A stretch of DNA of 64,000 nucleotides from Streptomyces cacaoi (GCF_006539165.1 NZ_BJMM01000003.1:62001-126000); one strand, 5' to 3'. Counted from the stretch's first letter, positions 43,294 through 51,536 are shown. The notes: a model not told the origin generated them from the letters alone. Program-made: numbers and translations.

Positions 43294-43965
43294 CTATTTG
43301 CGCCGCCGGTGATGCCGCTCGTCGATGCCGGACTCGCTCCCGGCGCCTGCGCCGTTGCCGGCGCCCGCCCCCGTGCCGCCGCCCGCACCCGCCGTGGACG
43401 CGGACGCCCCGCGCCGGCCTGCGCCCGAGCGGGCCAGTCGGCGCAGCACCTGGCCGCAGCGCAGTGCGTACGCCCGCTGGAAGACCCGTACCAGCGGTCC
43501 GCCCGCCCGGATCCACCACACGGCCGGGCGACTGTAGGCCGTCACCGTCAGCCACACGGAATCGTCCGCCCGCCGGTCGACCCGGAACGCCTCCTCGCCG
43601 CGCACCGGGTGCCCCGGCAGGGTGCCGTAGCCCCAGCCGGCGGTGCGTTCGCCGTCCACCGCCCACACCACACGGCACGGCCCGCTCACCCGGGCCCGGC
43701 CCACGCCCAGCTCGACCGTCACCCGCACCCCCGGCGCGGCACGGGGCGCGTCCGCCGCGATGCGCACCCCCATCGCGCGGTGCATCCGCCACCGCATCAC
43801 CGACTCGGCCGCGACCCGGAAGACGGCCTCCCCGGACCCGAGCCGGGTCCGCACCCGCAGCCCGCGGAACCCGCCCGGCGTCACCGCCCGCGCCGTCCAC
43901 CCCACGGGCTCGTAACCGAGCCCGCCCCCGGCCACCGCTTCCCGCACCTCACGTTCCTGAGCCAC
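43294..43965 (-). CDS. DUF1990 family protein
   Basis: About 223 residues from GTG 43965; an in-frame GTG at 44040 gives an extension and neither has a good ribosome binding site. Motifs: LGYEPVGWTARAVT, AESVMRWRMHRAMGV and YGTLPGHPVRGEEAFRV (the GTLxGHPExGEExF signature), YSRPAVWWIRAGGPLVR. Usual for DUF1990, whose function is unknown. The C-terminus is Gly/Ala-rich and ends HHRRRK. Confidence 0.8.
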   Translation of the reverse strand: MAQEREVREAVAGGGLGYEPVGWTARAVTPGGFRGLRVRTRLGSGEAVFRVAAESVMRWRMHRAMGVRIAADAPRAAPGVRVTVELGVGRARVSGPCRVVWAVDGERTAGWGYGTLPGHPVRGEEAFRVDRRADDSVWLTVTAYSRPAVWWIRAGGPLVRVFQRAYALRCGQVLRRLARSGAGRRGASASTAGAGGGTGAGAGNGAGAGSESGIDERHHRRRK

Positions 43966-44107
43966 ATTTCGAGTATCCCTGCCGCCACTGTCTGCCGCAG
44001 CGGGGCCCGGCCTACCTTCGTGCGGCAGTACGGCGCTCACCGCGCAGTGGGACAGCAGGACCGCGGCGAGGCCGGAGGGAGGGGCGGGCCGTTCTCGTGC
44101 CGGCGGG

Positions 44108-45283
44108 TCAGAAGGCGTAGGGGTCTTCCGCCATGCTCGTGCGGATGTGCTCCAGGGTGTCCCGCAAGTCCACCGGTGCTCCGCAGAGTTCCCGGGAGGT
44201 CACCCGGTCCAGGTGGGCCAGGGTCACCCGGGAGGAGATCTCCGTGATGGCGGGAGCCAGCTCCCCGGCCACGTTCTCCGCGTCCGTCCACGCGCGCAGG
44301 GCCAGCAGGGAGTCGAGCAGCCACACCTGGGATGTCAGGCCGTATCCGACGTGTGCTCCCCGCTCGTCGTCGGACGCGCTGTGGAGGATGGGAACGGACG
44401 CGTCCCACTGTCCGGTGTAGTTCAGGGCCCGTCCCTGCTGCCGGTCGATCTCGCGGTCGGAAACCCACCAGGACCAGGGGGGCGATGCCTCGGGCGGGGC
44501 CTCCTGGAGAAGGGCCCGGGCGCGCAGGAACGACTGGACGGACCGGGCGGAGTCCCCGGCGCGCAGCAGCCCCTGGCCTTCGCGGGCGCGGAACATGGCC
44601 TCCACGCGCGGGTCCAGGCTGCCACGGTCCAACACGCCCCGGACGATGGAGAGTTCCTCCCCCGGCCGGCCCGTCGACCCCGCGAGCAGTGCCAGATTCT
44701 GGAGTGTGAGCAGCTCGATGCCCTCGTCACCGGAGAGCCGGGCGAGGTGCAGCGCCTCCTGGCTGAAGCGCCGCGACGCGTGCGGGCGGCCCTCGTTGTA
44801 GCACGCCCAGCCGGCGATCTCCGCCAGCTCGGCGGCAGCAGACTGGACGTCCCGCTCGTGGGCTTCGCCCACTCCCTCGCCCAGACGCCGGTACACCGTC
44901 TTGAAGGCCCGTGCGGCGGATTCCGCGATGGGGAGGCCGTGGAGCTCGTTGTCCAGCGCGATCAGACGGCGGTTCAACTCCCGGATGTTCGCGCCCAGTT
45001 CCTCTCCCGTGGCGCGGTGGAGCGCCGGAAGGGGAGCAGGGGGCGCGATCCGTGGCCGCGCGGGCTCCTTGAGGGACTCGGCGGAAGTACCCAGGGCCGT
45101 CGCGAGGGCCGGCAGCCATTCCCGGGGCGTCCGCCGACCGGTCTCGTACCGGTAGACGTCGTGCTTCGACAGCGCGTCCGGGGGCAGGCCGGATGCCCGG
45201 CACGCTTCACGGGCCAACTGGGGCTGGGTGAGGCCCAGCGCTTCCCGGTGCCTGCGGATGTTGTCCCCGACCGTGCTCCCCAT
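44108..45283 (-). CDS. XRE-type HTH plus TPR-like regulator
   Basis: 391 residues from ATG 45283; an ATG at 45292 is possible. The N-terminal HTH (about 3-65) is DNIRRHREALGLTQPQLARE with KHDVYRYETGRRTPREW. The rest is a helical array (for example RRLIALDNELHGLPIAESAARAF, FSQEALHLARLSGDEGIELL) like the TPR-type ligand domains of peptide-sensing regulators. It is divergent from two tiny genes (45443-45836). Regulators of this plan may bind a small peptide or protein; that is inference. Similar XRE regulators in Streptomyces often pair with small DUF397 proteins, which are absent here. Confidence 0.85.
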   Translation of the reverse strand: MGSTVGDNIRRHREALGLTQPQLAREACRASGLPPDALSKHDVYRYETGRRTPREWLPALATALGTSAESLKEPARPRIAPPAPLPALHRATGEELGANIRELNRRLIALDNELHGLPIAESAARAFKTVYRRLGEGVGEAHERDVQSAAAELAEIAGWACYNEGRPHASRRFSQEALHLARLSGDEGIELLTLQNLALLAGSTGRPGEELSIVRGVLDRGSLDPRVEAMFRAREGQGLLRAGDSARSVQSFLRARALLQEAPPEASPPWSWWVSDREIDRQQGRALNYTGQWDASVPILHSASDDERGAHVGYGLTSQVWLLDSLLALRAWTDAENVAGELAPAITEISSRVTLAHLDRVTSRELCGAPVDLRDTLEHIRTSMAEDPYAF

Positions 45284-45353
45284 ACCGCCCATTGTGGCCC
45301 ACTCGGGGCCTACCGGAGGCATATCGGAGGGCTATCGCCACCGGCCGGGGAGC

Positions 45354-45374
45354 GTCACAGGCTGGTCACATGAC
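45354..45374. promoter_or_regulatory. GTCACA repeats in the divergent promoter region
   Basis: GTCACA at 45354-45359 is repeated at 45365-45370, 11 bp later. The second copy is also part of an inverted repeat GTCA-CA-TGAC (45365-45374). Could bind the XRE regulator. Confidence 0.35.
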
Positions 45375-45442
45375 GTAAGGGCCCCTGCCCCGGAGCGATC
45401 GGGCCGGGGCACGGGCCACCCGGAGCAGAGAGGCAGGTAGCC

Positions 45443-45625
45443 GTGCTGGAGCGTACGCGACCACCCGTCCAGGAGAGCGGGGGAGGGGCCGACATCCCGC
45501 CGGGTTCGATGGTCTTCCCGCCGTGCACGTGCCCCAGGTGCCGGGGGAGCCGCCGGGGGCGGGCTCCGGCGGACGGGGCGGACGGCCGCCAGGACGCCGA
45601 CTCCCCGGCGAAGGAGGGTGAGTGA
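45443..45625 (+). CDS. Tiny Cys-containing protein, 60 aa
   Basis: From GTG 45443 with AGAGAGGCAGG upstream. The sequence is mostly Gly/Pro/Asp-rich with one cluster, MVFPPCTCPRC, giving three Cys in five residues. No signal peptide or membrane helix. It ends 1 bp before the next small gene. It may be a regulatory or metal-binding protein; I do not recognise the family. Confidence 0.6.
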   Translation: MLERTRPPVQESGGGADIPPGSMVFPPCTCPRCRGSRRGRAPADGADGRQDADSPAKEGE

Positions 45626-45626
45626 C

Positions 45627-45836
45627 GTGCGCGGGGCTCGTCCGTTCCGCGTCGTCGAGGGCGCGATGCCGGAAGAACTCCTCACCCCGGACGTGGTCAC
45701 CGGCTGCACGCAGTGCGAGTACCTCTCGCGGCTCTACGTCGGTTACCGCCGCATGCCGGAAGACGCCCGCAGACGGGGCCAGTTGATGGCGTTCGCGCTG
45801 CAACTGTGGCGGGAGCACGCCGCGGAGCACGGCTGA
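45627..45836 (+). CDS. Small CxxC-containing protein, 69 aa
   Basis: From GTG 45627, chosen because AGGAGG lies 9 nt before it; an earlier GTG at 45618 overlaps the ribosome binding site. VVTGCTQCEYLSRLYVGYRRMPEDARRRGQLMAF has a CxxC pair followed by an amphipathic helix ending LWREHAAEHG. It looks like a folded helical mini-domain. Coupled to the gene upstream. Function unknown; presumably under the XRE regulator at 44108-45283. Confidence 0.75.
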   Translation: MRGARPFRVVEGAMPEELLTPDVVTGCTQCEYLSRLYVGYRRMPEDARRRGQLMAFALQLWREHAAEHG

Positions 45837-45845
45837 CTCCTGGCG

Positions 45846-45861
45846 CACGGGCGGGCCCGTG
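45846..45861. terminator. Hairpin between convergent genes
   Basis: CACGGGC-GG-GCCCGTG, a 7-bp stem with a 2-nt loop, in the 46-bp gap between the small-protein gene and phoD. Confidence 0.45.
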
Positions 45862-45882
45862 TTCCGAGTGCGCCCCGGCCCG

Positions 45883-47466
45883 CTACTGCCCCACCCGGCC
45901 GGGTTGCAGCACCTGTGTGAAGAGGACGGCGCCGCCCTCTTCGCGCAGGCGTACGGTCATCTCGCCCGTGCCGCCGTCGATGTCGACCTGGCCGAAGTAC
46001 TGGCCGCCCTCGGTGGGCGGGGTGTTGGCGCGTGTGGGTGCCTTGACGAAGCGCTGGTCGGGGCCGAACGTCCCGTCCAGTTTCAGCGCGGCGAAGCCGC
46101 CCGCGTTCATCGGCCCGGAGACGAACTCCCAGAACGGCGCGAAGTCGGGGAAGGCCGCCTTCGCCGGGTCGTACCGCTGGGCGCAGGTGTAGTGCACATC
46201 GGTGGTGAACCACACCGTGCCGGTGATCCGTTGGTGCTTGATGTGCCGCAGCAGTTCGGCGATCTGGAGCTCGCGGCCCAGCGGCCGGCCGGGATCGCCC
46301 TGGGTGACGGCCTCGAAGTCGCTGTCGCCGTCCGGGACGACGAGCCCCAGCGGCATGTCGGAGGCGATCACCTTCCACACCGCGCGCGAGCGGGACAACT
46401 CCCGCTTGAGCCAGCGCAGTTGCCGTGCGCCGAGGATGCCCTGGCGGTCGTGTGCGCTGCGGCCGGGCGAGTTGGCGTTCCGGTAGGCGCGCATGTCGAG
46501 GACGAAGACGTCCAGCAGCGGGCCGTAGTGCACGACCCGGTGCACGCGTCCGTCCTCGTCCTTCGGCGGCAGGGTGCCGATGGGGAAGTACTCGCTGAAC
46601 GCGCGCAGCGAGCGCGCCGCCAGGGTGTTCACGTCCTTCACCCGGTACCGGTCGTCGTCGAGGATCTCGCCCGGGTACCAGTTGTTGAGCACCTCGTGGT
46701 CGTCCCACTGGACGACGGAGGGCAACTGGGCGTTGAACCGGCGGTAGTTGGCGTCCAGCAGGTTGTAGCGGAAGTTGCCGCGGAACTCCGCGAGCGTCTC
46801 GGCGACCTTCGCCTTCTCCTCGGTGGTGACGTTGCGCCACACCGAGCCGTCCGGCAGCTCCACCCTCGGCTCGATGGGGGAGTCGGCGTAGATGGTGTCG
46901 CCGCTGTTGAGGAAGAAGTCCGGGTCCAGCCGGCGCATCTCCTCGAAGATGGGGTAGCCGCCGCGGTCCGGATTGATGCCCCAGCCCTGGCCCGCCAGGT
47001 CGCCCGACCACAGGAACCGCAGATCGCGGCGGCGTTCCGGGGCCGTCCTGAAGGTGCCGTGCACGGGTTCGCCGGTGCGCCGGGGGTCGTCCGGGTCGGC
47101 GAGGGTGACGCGGTAGTGGATCTGCTCGCCCGCCGGGAGTCCGTGCAGCGCGGTGCGTCCGGTGAAGTCGGTGTCCGGGCCGATGAGCGGGCCCGTCCAG
47201 CGCCGGGCGCCGCGGAACGACTCGGTCGCCGAGGTCTCGACCACCATCCGGGCGGGCCGGTCCGAGCGGACCCACACCAGTCCGGAGGACGAGGTCACGT
47301 CCCCGGCCTGGACGCCCCAGTCGGCCGACGGCCGCCCCCGCAGTGCCTGGGCGGGTGCGGCCGGGCCCGACAGCGGCAGGCTCAGGGCCGCCGTCGCGCC
47401 GAGGGAACCGCGTACCACCGTGCGCCGGGTGGGCGTTCTGCCGGTCGTCGGGTCGCCGTGTGCCAT
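45883..47466 (-). CDS. phoD: PhoD-type alkaline phosphatase, Tat-exported
   Basis: 527 residues. The N-terminus has a twin-arginine motif RRTVVRGSLG and a hydrophobic region ending AQA, so it is exported folded. PhoD domains: N-terminal immunoglobulin-like part with SGLVWVRSDRPARMVVET, then phosphatase motifs LWSGDLAGQ, LNSGDTIYAD, VVQWDDHEVLNNW and TTDVHYTCAQRYD. It releases phosphate from phosphodiesters and monoesters, probably with calcium/iron. A PHO box upstream (47585-47617) indicates PhoP control. Confidence 0.92.
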   Translation of the reverse strand: MAHGDPTTGRTPTRRTVVRGSLGATAALSLPLSGPAAPAQALRGRPSADWGVQAGDVTSSSGLVWVRSDRPARMVVETSATESFRGARRWTGPLIGPDTDFTGRTALHGLPAGEQIHYRVTLADPDDPRRTGEPVHGTFRTAPERRRDLRFLWSGDLAGQGWGINPDRGGYPIFEEMRRLDPDFFLNSGDTIYADSPIEPRVELPDGSVWRNVTTEEKAKVAETLAEFRGNFRYNLLDANYRRFNAQLPSVVQWDDHEVLNNWYPGEILDDDRYRVKDVNTLAARSLRAFSEYFPIGTLPPKDEDGRVHRVVHYGPLLDVFVLDMRAYRNANSPGRSAHDRQGILGARQLRWLKRELSRSRAVWKVIASDMPLGLVVPDGDSDFEAVTQGDPGRPLGRELQIAELLRHIKHQRITGTVWFTTDVHYTCAQRYDPAKAAFPDFAPFWEFVSGPMNAGGFAALKLDGTFGPDQRFVKAPTRANTPPTEGGQYFGQVDIDGGTGEMTVRLREEGGAVLFTQVLQPGRVGQ

Positions 47467-47584
47467 GAACGGGCCTCCTCCAGGTGGGCGGTGCGCCGAC
47501 GCGGTCCCGCGTGCGGCTGTCCGTCCGCCCGTCCGGCCGGGCCGGGGCGGGCGGTGCCGTCAGCTGTATCCGGTGCGGGTGCCG

Positions 47585-47617
47585 GACATGCGAACCCACA
47601 GTGAACACCCCTGCGAC
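47585..47617 (-). promoter_or_regulatory. PHO box upstream of phoD
   Basis: Read on the minus strand: three 11-nt units, GTCGCAGGGGT, GTTCACTGTGG and GTTCGCATGTC, directly repeated. Consensus units in Streptomyces start GTTCACC. The middle unit is the closest match. The array lies about 120 bp before the phoD start codon. Confidence 0.7.
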
Positions 47618-47718
47618 ACCGGACAGAAAGGGTCCGCGCGCGGGCGGGCGCCCTTCGCGTGCGCTCGCGGGCCCCGGAGGCGCGGGTTCCGCGGGAGGCG
47701 GGCGCCGGCCCCGGCGGC

Positions 47719-48603
47719 TCAGCCGCGTGCCTGCTCCGCCGTGTCGAGGACGATCCGGGTCACCCCGGCCGGATCGTCGTTCATCGGCACGTGTCCGCAG
47801 CCGCGCAGCCGCACCAGCCGGGCGCCGGGTATGACGCGCTTGGCGCGGACGCCCTGGTGTCGGAGGAGCACCCGGTCGCGGTCGCCCCAGCCGATGGTCA
47901 CCGGTATGTCGGGGATGTCCTGGTCGATCAGGGGGCCGGGCTGCCGTCCCTCGGCCAGCACCGGTGCGTAGCCCGCGGCGCCCGCCAGGGCACGGGTCTC
48001 GGCGAGCACGGCGTCCGGTGAACGCCGCCCGGGCCGGGCGTATATGGCGCTGGTGAGCACGGCCCGGCCGGCGGCCGAGTGGGCCAGTCGCCGTGCCACG
48101 GGTGCCGGCAGCGCCCGCGCCCCGGTCCGCAGCCCCCGCAGCACCGCGAACGCGTACAGCCGCTCCGGGGTGTTCCAGAAGCCGGCGGGTGCCAGGGCGG
48201 TGACCGAACGCGCGTGCCCGTGCAGCCCCATCGCCAGCGCCAGCAGCCCGCTGAGCGAATTGCCCACCACGTGCGGCCGGTCCATGCCCAGGCCGGCGCA
48301 CGCCTGGGCCAGCAGCGGGACGACGCCGTCCAGCCCGTACGAGACGCCCTCGGGCAGCGGATCGGAGGCGCCGAAGCCGGGCAGGTCGATGGCGGCGACG
48401 TCGTACCGCGAGGCCAGCGCCGTCATGACCGGCTCCCATGCCTGCCAGTGGTGGCCGATGCCGTGCAGCAGCAGCATCGGCTCGCCGCCGCGCACGCCGC
48501 GGCGCGCGTACACCACCTCGACCGGCGGGTGTCCGGGAGGGGTGACCCGGAGCGTGGCGTCGTGCGTGGGGCTGGGGGTCTGCGGTGGACGGACGGCGGT
48601 CAT
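47719..48603 (-). CDS. Alpha/beta hydrolase
   Basis: 294 residues from ATG 48603 with AGGAGGAG upstream. Oxyanion motif LLLHGIGHHWQAW, nucleophile elbow VVGNSLSGLLALA, acid in IGWGDRDRVLL and catalytic His in RGCGHVPMNDDP. No signal peptide. Substrate unknown. Divergent from a SigJ-type sigma factor gene, which often neighbours hydrolase or oxidoreductase genes. Confidence 0.88.
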   Translation of the reverse strand: MTAVRPPQTPSPTHDATLRVTPPGHPPVEVVYARRGVRGGEPMLLLHGIGHHWQAWEPVMTALASRYDVAAIDLPGFGASDPLPEGVSYGLDGVVPLLAQACAGLGMDRPHVVGNSLSGLLALAMGLHGHARSVTALAPAGFWNTPERLYAFAVLRGLRTGARALPAPVARRLAHSAAGRAVLTSAIYARPGRRSPDAVLAETRALAGAAGYAPVLAEGRQPGPLIDQDIPDIPVTIGWGDRDRVLLRHQGVRAKRVIPGARLVRLRGCGHVPMNDDPAGVTRIVLDTAEQARG

Positions 48604-48676
48604 GGCTCCTCCTGGGCGCGTGCTGCCGGGCCGCCGGGGCCGTCGGGCGGTCCGTCCGGTGGCCGTGCCGGTGTGT

Positions 48677-48689
48677 TGACAGAATGTCA
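48677..48689. promoter_or_regulatory. TGACA-GAA-TGTCA inverted repeat
   Basis: A perfect 5-bp inverted repeat with a 3-bp centre, 78 bp before the sigma factor start and 74 bp before the hydrolase start. It overlaps a TTGACA that could be a -35. Confidence 0.45.
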
Positions 48690-48754
48690 GCAAGCCGGTC
48701 GAGGGGGAAGGGCCCGGATCCCGAACGGCCGTGCGCCGGTGGCATGATGACGGC

Positions 48755-49651
48755 GTGAACCAGGACGACGGAACCGAGGTCTTCGAGGAGCACCGGCCGG
48801 TGCTCGACGGCGTCGCCTACCGGATGCTCGGCCGCGTGGCGGACGCGGAGGACGTCGTCCAGGAGGCGTGGCTGCGCTGGTCGTCCGCCGACCGCGGCCG
48901 GGTGCGCGAGCCGCGCGCCTATCTCGTCCGTGTCACCACGCGCCTGGCCATCGACCGGCTGCGCCAGGTGCAGGCGCGCAAGGAGACCTACGTCGGCCCC
49001 TGGCTGCCGGAGCCGCTGCTGACCGATCTGGCGCCGGGCTCCGCACGGGAGCGGGAGGACGGCGCCGAGCGCGCCGTGCTCGCCGAGTCCGTCTCCCTGG
49101 CGGTGCTGGTGGTGCTGGAGTCCCTCTCCCCGCTGGAGCGTGCGGTGTTCGTCCTGCGGGAGGCGTTCGGCTTCCCGTACGCCGAGATCGCCGAGGTGCT
49201 GGAGCGCAGCGAGCCGGCCGTGCGCCAGCTCGCCGGCCGCGCCCGGCGGCACGTCGACGAGCGCAAGCCGCGCTTCGAGGTCGACCCGCGCCAGCAGCGG
49301 GAGTTGACGCAGGGCTTTCTGAGGGCGGCGATCGACGGCGATCTGGAGGCGCTGCTGGGCCTGCTCGCGCCCGAGGCGCGGCTGGTGGCCGACAGCGCGG
49401 GCCGGGCGAAGGCGCCCCGGCAGATCCTGTTCGGCGCCGACAAGGTGGGCCGCTTCCTGGCCGCCGTCGGGCCGCAGGGGCGGATGCCCTCCTTCGACTA
49501 CCGGTTCCTGGAGATCAACGGCTCCCAGGGGCTGCTCGCGACCGTCGACGGCGTACCCGACACCCTGTTCCTGTGCGATGTCGCCGACGGCCGCATCCAG
49601 TCCGTCTACGTGGTCAGGAACCCGGACAAGATCGCCCGGTTCGCCGGATGA
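48755..49651 (+). CDS. SigJ-type ECF sigma factor with SnoaL-like C-terminus
   Basis: 298 residues from GTG 48755. Sigma2: AYRMLGRVADAEDVVQEAWLRW; sigma4: LSPLERAVFVLREAFGFPYAEIAEVLERSEPAVRQLAGRARRHV. Then a SnoaL/NTF2-like domain (residues about 185-298) that in ECF41 factors replaces an anti-sigma factor and self-controls activity. CATGAT at 48743-48748, 6 nt before the GTG, resembles a leaderless -10. No COE-type partner gene is adjacent; the divergent hydrolase is the nearest candidate target. Confidence 0.9.
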   Translation: MNQDDGTEVFEEHRPVLDGVAYRMLGRVADAEDVVQEAWLRWSSADRGRVREPRAYLVRVTTRLAIDRLRQVQARKETYVGPWLPEPLLTDLAPGSAREREDGAERAVLAESVSLAVLVVLESLSPLERAVFVLREAFGFPYAEIAEVLERSEPAVRQLAGRARRHVDERKPRFEVDPRQQRELTQGFLRAAIDGDLEALLGLLAPEARLVADSAGRAKAPRQILFGADKVGRFLAAVGPQGRMPSFDYRFLEINGSQGLLATVDGVPDTLFLCDVADGRIQSVYVVRNPDKIARFAG

Positions 49652-49699
49652 GCGTCCGGCCGCCGGGCTTCCGGCGGCCGCCGCCCGCGGCCCGGCCCG

Positions 49700-50473
49700 T
49701 CACAGGCCGCCGGCCACCCGGAGCACGGCACCGGAGGTGAACGACGCCTCGTCGGACAGCAGCCAGGCCACCGCGTCGGCGATCTCCTCCGGCTCGCCCG
49801 GCCGCCGCGCCGGGGTGATCTCGGCCTTCTTCCAGGCCCGGTCGGGATCGCCCATCCTCGCGTGCATCCCGGTCAGCACGGAGCCCGGCTGCACCGAGTT
49901 GACGCGGACGCCCTCGGGGCCGAACTCCTTGGCCAGGCCGACGGTCATCGCGTCGACGGCCGCCTTGCTCGCCGCGTAGTGCACGTACTCGCCGGGTGAA
50001 CCGAGGGTCGCGGCGGCGGAGGAGATGTTCACGATCGCGCCGCCGTCGCCGCCGTACGCGGTCGACATCTCGCGCAGCGCCCGGCGCGCGCACAGCAGGG
50101 TCCCGGTGACGTTGACGTCCACCACGCGGCGCATCACCTCCGGGTCGGTCTCGGTGAACCTGCCCAGCGGCCCGGAGATCCCGGCGTTGGCGACCAGCCC
50201 CGTGACGGGTCCGAACGCCTCGCGCACCTCGGTGAACAGCCGGTCCACCGCGTCCGCCGCGCCGACGTCCACGGGGACGGTCACCGCCTCGCCGCCCGCG
50301 GCGCGTACCCGGCCGGCCACGTCCTCGGCGGCCTCGGCGTCGTGTGCGTAGCCGATGCCGAGGTGGTGGCCGTCGGCGGCGAGCCGCAGGGCGGTCGCGG
50401 CGCCGATACCGCGGCTCGCGCCGGTGACGACGGTGACGCGCTGCCGGGAGGCAGGGGTGACGGGCCGGGGCAT
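49700..50473 (-). CDS. SDR family oxidoreductase
   Basis: 257 residues from ATG 50473 with AGGAGG upstream. TGASRGIG near residue 17, NAGISGPLG, a catalytic Ser in NISSAAATLGSPGEYVHYAASKAAVD with YxxxK, and a VRVNSVQPGSVLTGMH segment. Substrate unknown. It is divergent from the GntR regulator, which may control it through shared GACC/GGTC half-sites in the intergenic region. Confidence 0.9.
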   Translation of the reverse strand: MPRPVTPASRQRVTVVTGASRGIGAATALRLAADGHHLGIGYAHDAEAAEDVAGRVRAAGGEAVTVPVDVGAADAVDRLFTEVREAFGPVTGLVANAGISGPLGRFTETDPEVMRRVVDVNVTGTLLCARRALREMSTAYGGDGGAIVNISSAAATLGSPGEYVHYAASKAAVDAMTVGLAKEFGPEGVRVNSVQPGSVLTGMHARMGDPDRAWKKAEITPARRPGEPEEIADAVAWLLSDEASFTSGAVLRVAGGL

Positions 50474-50517
50474 GGGCGCCTCCTGGGGGAGATTTGATCG
50501 ATGATCGATCGTCGCAG

Positions 50518-50544
50518 TTGACCTGAGTGTCATCAAGAGGTCAA
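50518..50544. promoter_or_regulatory. TTGACCT-N13-AGGTCAA inverted repeat
   Basis: Perfect 7-bp arms between the SDR and GntR genes, built from the same TTGACC/GGTCAA half-site as the palindrome at 50555-50568. A likely second binding site for the GntR regulator. Confidence 0.45.
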
Positions 50545-50554
50545 GCGCGTCCGA

Positions 50555-50568
50555 TTGGTCTTGACCAA
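50555..50568. promoter_or_regulatory. DasR-type (dre-like) GntR operator
   Basis: TTGGTCTTGACCAA, 6-bp arms around TT. The inner TGGTCTTGACCA matches 11 of 12 positions of the DasR-responsive element TGGTCTAGACCA, a site bound by HutC-type GntR factors. It overlaps the -35 of the adjacent gntR promoter. Confidence 0.7.
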
Positions 50569-50589
50569 GGGTGGGGCCCGTCCTATGGT
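50561..50589 (+). promoter_or_regulatory. Promoter of the GntR gene
   Basis: TTGACC (50561-50566), 17-nt spacer, TATGGT (50584-50589). The start would be near 50596, giving a leader of about 68 nt. Confidence 0.65.
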
Positions 50590-50602
50590 CGGGCATACGC
50601 AA

Positions 50603-50633
50603 GGACCTTTAAAAAACAAGCCACATAAAGTCC
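50603..50633 (+). promoter_or_regulatory. A/T-rich leader hairpin
   Basis: GGACCTTTA (50603-50611) can pair with TAAAGTCC (50626-50633) with one bulged C. The region is strikingly A-rich (CTTTAAAAAACAAGCC) for this genome. It lies in the leader of the gntR mRNA. Confidence 0.45.
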
Positions 50634-50663
50634 GCCAGGCGTACGGCGATTGCGGAGGCAAGG

Positions 50664-51422
50664 GTGGGGACCACGCAGCTGGAAACGGTGCCGGAGCCGA
50701 AATACTGGCACCTCAAGACCGTCCTGTCGGACGCGCTCGACTCGGAGTTCGCGGTGGGGGAGATCCTGCCGAACGAACGCGATCTCGCGGCCCGCTTCGG
50801 CGTGGCACGCGCCACGCTCCGGCAGGCCCTCGAACAGCTGGAGCTGGAAGGCCGGTTGCAGCGGCGGCGCGGGGTGGGCACCACCGTCGCACCGCCCCGC
50901 GTCGGGGTCGAGGTCGGCCCCGCACAGGGCAGCGGAACCGCCTGGCCGGGCGCGCCGGGCGACGCCTGGCACACCGAGGACCACGAGGAGGCCGTGCCGC
51001 CCGCCCCCGTCGGCCGCCTCCTGGGCGCCCCCGGCACCCCGGTGCACGCGGTGCGGCGCAGCCGGACGACGGGCGGCCAGCCGGTGGCCACGGAGGTGCT
51101 GTACGTGCCCGGCACCTGTGTGCCCGCCCTCCGGCTCTCCCCGGCGGACGGCGCGGCGGCGGGCGCCGAGCGTGCGGAGGCCGTGCTGCGGGAGCTTCAG
51201 CAGCTCCCACTGGAGTCCCAGGAGCGCACGGTGGAGCTGGGTTCGGCACGCGCCGACGACGCACGACGGCTGGACCGACTGCCCGGCGCCCCCGTGCTGG
51301 TGGTCACCACCTGCTACATCGCACAGGGGCGTACGGCGGGCGTCGCCGTCTCCACCTTCCGGGCCGACACCTGCCGCCTCTCGTTCGGCGACAGTGAGGG
51401 CATACCGGCGCTGGCCGGCTGA
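50664..51422 (+). CDS. GntR family (HutC subfamily) regulator
   Basis: 252 residues from GTG 50664; GGAGG at 50654-50658 is its ribosome binding site. The N-terminal winged helix covers about 12-78 (KYWHLKTVLSDALDSEFAVG, LAARFGVARATLRQALEQLE, RRRGVGTTVAPP). The C-terminal UTRA domain (about 110-240) normally binds a sugar phosphate or similar small ligand. Its own promoter carries a palindrome of the DasR type, so autoregulation is likely. The ligand and target genes are unknown; the divergent SDR and convergent ROK regulator are candidates. Confidence 0.88.
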   Translation: MGTTQLETVPEPKYWHLKTVLSDALDSEFAVGEILPNERDLAARFGVARATLRQALEQLELEGRLQRRRGVGTTVAPPRVGVEVGPAQGSGTAWPGAPGDAWHTEDHEEAVPPAPVGRLLGAPGTPVHAVRRSRTTGGQPVATEVLYVPGTCVPALRLSPADGAAAGAERAEAVLRELQQLPLESQERTVELGSARADDARRLDRLPGAPVLVVTTCYIAQGRTAGVAVSTFRADTCRLSFGDSEGIPALAG

Positions 51423-51536
51423 ACGTCGCCCGGCGGCGCCACGCCCACCGGCGTTCCGCCGCCGCGCTCAACAGCCCCGGCGCGCAACGGCGTTGAGCAG
51501 CGTGCAGGGTTGTGAACAGCGCGCACCGGTGCCGCC

